A stretch of DNA of 64,000 bases from Nonlabens sp. (GTDB taxonomy: Bacteria > Bacteroidota > Bacteroidia > Flavobacteriales > Flavobacteriaceae), in assembly GCA_020630715.1 (NCBI GenBank), contig JAHDIQ010000002.1, positions 124,001-188,000 on the forward strand, written 5' to 3'. The notes beneath the pieces were generated by a model, which worked only from the letters and a program-made list of their open reading frames with translations, did no database searches and had not been told where the DNA came from. Position 1 is the first letter of the stretch; each line of letters starts with the position of its first letter. Positions 61,038 to 64,000 of this stretch are shown here, piece after piece. Made by a program: the position numbers and the translations under genes.

Positions 61038-62279
61038 ATGGGATTATTACGCCAAAACATCAATATCGCACAACAAAGTATTAAAGGTCAATTCCTACGT
61101 ACGGCGCTTACAGTAATGATCATCGCGATAGGAATAACGGCACTGGTAGGTATTTTAAGTGGTGTTCAAGCTTTAGAAAGCACCATAGGCGGTGGATTTT
61201 CTGGAATAGGTGCAAATACGTTTTCCATTCAGCGCCAGCCATTTAGTATGCAACGTCGTGGTGGCGGTGAACGTACTAAAATCAATCCCGTAATCACCTA
61301 TCGGCAAGTTAAAGATTTTGAAGAACGCTATGATTTTCCTATGGCCAAAGTAGGAGTCTCTTTTCAAGCCACCAGCAGCGCAGAGGTTAAAAGTGAGGAC
61401 CGCAAAACTAAACCTAAGGTTATCATCGCTGGTGTCAATGCAAATTATATAGATAATGCAGGATTGAAAATAGGTGAAGGAAGAGGATTTTCTAGTTTTG
61501 ACATTGCTAACAATGCTAGGGTTTGTGTTATAGGAAAAGATTTAGAAGACAATCTTTTTGAAGGACTAAATCCTATAGGACAAACTTTAAGTATACGCGG
61601 TAATAAGTTTACCGTCATAGGCTTATTAGAAGAAAAAGGTGCCACATTTGGTAACAACCTAGATTTAAGAATCCTAATTCCCGTAGATGTAGCGCGCAGT
61701 ATCTATAGCGCTTCAACGATTAATTATGACGTTAGTGTAAAAGTTCAAGATCAACAATTAATGGATAGCGCAAAGGACCGCGCCATTGTCGTTTTTAGGA
61801 ACATACGTGGACTTGCACCTGTAGAGGAGAACAACTTTGGTGTGATTCAAAGTGATGAACTGCTTGCTACTGCAAATGAATTAAAAGGGATTCTATATTT
61901 TGCGGCAATCATTATAAGTGGTATCACCATTTTTGGCTCTAGTATCGCTTTAATGAATATTATGCTAGTATCTGTAACAGAGCGTACTAGGGAAATAGGT
62001 GTACGTAAAGCGCTAGGTGCAAAACGCGGTACCATATCTTGGCAATTTTTTATTGAAACCTTATTAATTAGTCAATACGGAAGTTTATTAGGTATCGTTC
62101 TAGGGATTTTAGTAGGATGGAGTTTTTCCAGTCTTGTCTTAGAAATACCGTTCTCAATGCCATGGACACCAGTAATATGGGCTACCATTATTTCCATCAT
62201 TATTGCTATTTTTTCTGGAGTATTACCAGCTATTAAAGCTTCAAAATTAGATCCTATAGAAGCGTTGCGTTATGAATAA
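61038..62279 (+). CDS. ABC transporter permease (MacB/FtsX type)
   Basis: The 413-residue product has one N-terminal membrane segment (TALTVMIIAIGITALVGIL), a periplasmic MacB-type core domain (about 45-250; PKVIIAGVNANYIDNAGLKI, RVCVIGKDLEDNLF, FTVIGLLEEKGATFGNN) and three C-terminal segments of the FtsX domain, with the coupling sequence TERTREIGVRKALGAKRGTI. No ATPase is adjacent, so the partner (usually a LolD/MacB-like ATPase) is elsewhere. ATG 61038 is chosen over TTG 61023. It overlaps ogt by 8 bases. Confidence 0.88.
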   Translation: MGLLRQNINIAQQSIKGQFLRTALTVMIIAIGITALVGILSGVQALESTIGGGFSGIGANTFSIQRQPFSMQRRGGGERTKINPVITYRQVKDFEERYDFPMAKVGVSFQATSSAEVKSEDRKTKPKVIIAGVNANYIDNAGLKIGEGRGFSSFDIANNARVCVIGKDLEDNLFEGLNPIGQTLSIRGNKFTVIGLLEEKGATFGNNLDLRILIPVDVARSIYSASTINYDVSVKVQDQQLMDSAKDRAIVVFRNIRGLAPVEENNFGVIQSDELLATANELKGILYFAAIIISGITIFGSSIALMNIMLVSVTERTREIGVRKALGAKRGTISWQFFIETLLISQYGSLLGIVLGILVGWSFSSLVLEIPFSMPWTPVIWATIISIIIAIFSGVLPAIKASKLDPIEALRYE

Positions 62280-62805
62280 CATAGCGATAGGCTATTATAA
62301 AACTCCTGCTGGCGAACTTATCATAGGATCATTTCAAGATCACATATGCTTATGTGATTGGCGTTATCGTAAACAGCGAGAGCATATTGATCAACGTATT
62401 AAAAATGGATTAAATGCAAATTTTCGCCACGATTTTACGACCTTACATCAGGAATTAATTACGCAACTAGAATCCTATTTCAATGGATCGCTACAGCAAT
62501 TTACTATTCCATTACTTACGGTAGGAACTCCATTTCAAAAAAAAGTGTGGCAGGAATTACAACAGCTTTCTTATGGTAGTACGGTTAGTTATGCCTCGCT
62601 TTCGCGAAAGCTAGAACAACCAGAAGCTATTAGAGCCGTTGCAACTGCAAATGGAGCAAATGCTATATCGATCCTAATACCATGTCATCGTATGATAGGT
62701 TCAAATGGCAGTTTAACAGGTTATGCTGGCGGATTAAACGCAAAGAAAAAACTCCTTCAATTTGAAGGAGCTTTAGGTAATGAGCAATTGGATCTTTTTA
62801 ATTAA
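62272..62805 (+). CDS. ogt: Methylated-DNA--protein-cysteine methyltransferase
   Basis: The 177-residue product has the alkyltransferase motif IPCHRMIG with the acceptor Cys (about residue 143), the helix-turn-helix FQKKVWQELQQLSYGSTVSY, RAVATANGANAISI and NGSLTGYAGGL. It repairs O6-alkylguanine. The start overlaps the permease stop (ATGAATAA). A palindrome copy reads SLSRK at SYASLSRKLEQPEA, where other family members have a residue stretch of equal length. Confidence 0.93.
   Translation: MNNIAIGYYKTPAGELIIGSFQDHICLCDWRYRKQREHIDQRIKNGLNANFRHDFTTLHQELITQLESYFNGSLQQFTIPLLTVGTPFQKKVWQELQQLSYGSTVSYASLSRKLEQPEAIRAVATANGANAISILIPCHRMIGSNGSLTGYAGGLNAKKKLLQFEGALGNEQLDLFN
62598..62611. repeat. Palindrome GCTTTCGCGAAAGC, copy 14 (coding)
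   Basis: An exact core in ogt, read in the third frame as Ser-Leu-Ser-Arg-Lys. The symmetrical part is limited to the 14-bp core. Confidence 0.9.
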
Positions 62806-63292
62806 GACCTGTATCTTTTCCTAATTCCACCAGATCGTCAAAATAATGGAATAATGTACCTTTTGTAATCACAGCACCTTGTTCTATTAAATTAAATTTA
62901 TCTGCATTAGGATCTTCACTATAAGTTTTAGTCGCGGTAAACAATTTTACACTTTCATCTAACAAGTTGTTTTGAAGCCATGCATATCCATTTTTTGTAG
63001 TAATATCAATATCTTCATTTCCTACCATGACAGATATGAGTGACATTTCCTTATCACCTAATTCAAATAAGTTCATGGTATTTGGAGAAATATGCTCTAG
63101 GAACTCGGCTTTATTTAAAACGCCTTCCCATACTAGATCAGAAAAAACATCTATTTCCTGTTCTGCAACTTGTGGTTGTGTGGCTTTAATCGTATCCCAT
63201 TCTTCCTTTGTAATAGATTGTGTAGCAAGGAAATTAATAAATTCAGGATGTAATTCTTCTAACTGTTCTTTTGATAGTCTTCTATACTTCAT
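62798..63292 (-). CDS. DUF6495-type protein
   Basis: The 164-residue product starts MKYRRLSKEQLEELHPEFIN, which I recall as the opening of DUF6495-type proteins of flavobacteria, and continues FLATQSITKEEWDTIK. It is acidic and soluble; the function is unknown. Its stop overlaps the convergent ogt stop by 8 bases. It lies downstream of the rplI terminator. Confidence 0.7.
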   Translation of the reverse strand: MKYRRLSKEQLEELHPEFINFLATQSITKEEWDTIKATQPQVAEQEIDVFSDLVWEGVLNKAEFLEHISPNTMNLFELGDKEMSLISVMVGNEDIDITTKNGYAWLQNNLLDESVKLFTATKTYSEDPNADKFNLIEQGAVITKGTLFHYFDDLVELGKDTGLN

Positions 63293-63304
63293 AATGAGTT
63301 TTCA

Positions 63305-63332
63305 TAAAAAAGCCGTTCCATAAGGAACGGCT
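63305..63332 (-). terminator. Terminator after rplI
   Basis: On the minus strand arms AGCCGTTCC and GGAACGGCT enclose TTAT, followed by T6. It ends the rpsR-rplI transcript, 12 bases before the next gene. Confidence 0.85.
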
Positions 63333-63354
63333 CATTGTAACTATGTATGTGCTA

Positions 63355-63804
63355 TTAATTAGCAGCTATAACGTCAAAGTTTAAAGTAGCTACCACTTCA
63401 CGGTGGAATCTTAAAGTAGCTTCATACTGGCCTAAACGTTTTACGTTACCACCAGCAATAGAAACAAATTTCTTGTCTAATTCTACACCACTTTTTCCTA
63501 AAGCATCTGCTACATCTTGAGTAGTTACAGAACCGAATAGTTTATCACCATCTGCGGTTTTTGCACCTATCTTAATTTCAGCATCTTTAAGTTTATCTGC
63601 TTGCTCTTGTGCAAGTTTGATATTATTAGCTTCTTTATGAGCTCTTTGTTTAAGAGTTTCTGCTAATTGCTTTTTTGCTCCAGGAGTTGCCATTACAGCA
63701 AGACCTTGTGGAATCAAAAAGTTTCTACCGTAACCAGGTTTCACTGTTACTACATCGTCAGTAAAGCCTACATGCTCTACGTCTTTCTTTAATATAAGTT
63801 CCAT
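63355..63804 (-). CDS. rplI: 50S ribosomal protein L9
   Basis: The 149-residue product is a normal L9: N-terminal domain MELILKKDVEHVGFTDDVV, VKPGYGRNFLIPQGLAVMAT, a long connecting helix (KKQLAETLKQRAHKEANNIK) and the C-terminal RNA-binding domain with LFGSVTTQDVADAL. It lies 15 bases after rpsR, the usual rpsF-rpsR-rplI order. Confidence 0.96.
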   Translation of the reverse strand: MELILKKDVEHVGFTDDVVTVKPGYGRNFLIPQGLAVMATPGAKKQLAETLKQRAHKEANNIKLAQEQADKLKDAEIKIGAKTADGDKLFGSVTTQDVADALGKSGVELDKKFVSIAGGNVKRLGQYEATLRFHREVVATLNFDVIAAN

Positions 63805-63819
63805 ATCGTTAATCTGGTT

Positions 63820-64000
63820 TTATTTTAATAAATCTCCTACGTATGGCATGATAGCGATGTGACGCGCACGTTTAACCGCTACAGCTACTTTACGTTGATA
63901 TTTTAATGAAGTACCTGTAAGACGACGTGGTAACAATTTACCTTGTTCATTTACAAATCCCATTAAGAAATCTGGATCTTTATAATCGATATATTTAATA
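63820..64000 (-). CDS. rpsR: 30S ribosomal protein S18 (C-terminal part, cut by the window)
   Basis: The minus-strand frame from the window end to the stop at 63820-63822 encodes about 60 residues, [20 protein letters not shown] followed by [20 protein letters not shown] and [18 protein letters not shown], the conserved C-terminus of S18. The start lies beyond the window. It is upstream of rplI in the same operon. Confidence 0.95.
   Translation of the reverse strand, partial: IKYIDYKDPDFLMGFVNEQGKLLPRRLTGTSLKYQRKVAVAVKRARHIAIMPYVGDLLK

Overview
The window is a 64 kb piece of a low-GC Bacteroidota chromosome, almost certainly a marine member of the Flavobacteriaceae. The evidence is a PorX response regulator/PglZ protein of the type IX secretion system (T9SS), a T9SS C-terminal sorting domain protein, the LpxC-FabZ fusion, DUF4290, DUF4294 and DUF6495 type proteins, DUF4369-type thioredoxin lipoproteins, and promoters of the Bacteroidota form (TTTG / TAnnTTTG). 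A Nonlabens- or Dokdonia-like organism is my guess only. No insertion sequence, prophage, CRISPR array or integrase is visible; the stretch is mostly housekeeping chromosome with one small toxin-antitoxin module. No gap between genes exceeds 300 bases; the longest is the 271-base gyrA/clpC divergent region.

Layout. 1-5.3 kb: the C-terminal part of a Pycsar-effector-like membrane protein (cut by the window edge), a lipoprotein, a large GAF protein, a thioredoxin lipoprotein and a rhomboid protease. 5.3-8.3 kb: a lipid A type acyltransferase whose 3' end overlaps glmM, then an AcpH-like gene. 8.3-15 kb: gyrA plus a TPR protein on the minus strand, divergent from clpC. 15-27 kb: a long minus-strand series, read lpxD, lpxC-fabZ, lpxA, efp, a second lpxD-like gene, an NTF2-like gene, sucD, a winged-helix-like unknown, fabG, a VWA-like membrane protein, a prohibitin and a lipoprotein. 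27-34 kb: porX, tsaE, small genes, alanine dehydrogenase, a DUF4258-type gene, proline dehydrogenase (minus) and aroB. 34-45 kb: a T9SS-sorted protein, an M49 peptidase lipoprotein, an esterase, pheT, membrane and DUF4294 proteins, an M42 peptidase and an alpha/beta hydrolase lipoprotein. 45-55.9 kb: a ParD/ParE-like pair overlapping an RluA-type synthase gene, an NMT1-like protein, aldehyde dehydrogenase, a YciO/TsaC-type protein, hydrolases, an ATPase, recQ and fmt. 56-64 kb: HU, YqgE, a class IV aminotransferase, a START-like protein, tRNA-Met, a LacI regulator, hisS, an ABC permease, ogt, a DUF6495-type gene, rplI and the end of rpsR.

How genes work together. The Raetz pathway genes lpxA, lpxC (fused to fabZ) and lpxD are contiguous, with fabG further down the same series and a late acyltransferase and glmM (amino-sugar supply) nearby, so envelope precursor synthesis is concentrated here. 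TsaE and a YciO/TsaC-type protein both point to the tRNA t6A pathway. PorX and a sorting-domain protein belong to type IX secretion.

The most striking signal is a 14-bp perfect palindrome, GCTTTCGCGAAAGC, present in 14 exact copies (about one per 4.7 kb), within a looser 24-bp consensus. Four copies are intergenic and ten are inside genes, in three reading frames (AFAKA, RFRES or SLSRK), apparently without inserting extra residues. This looks like a highly iterated palindrome (compare HIP1 of cyanobacteria) kept at the DNA level, and it is my candidate for an undescribed system.
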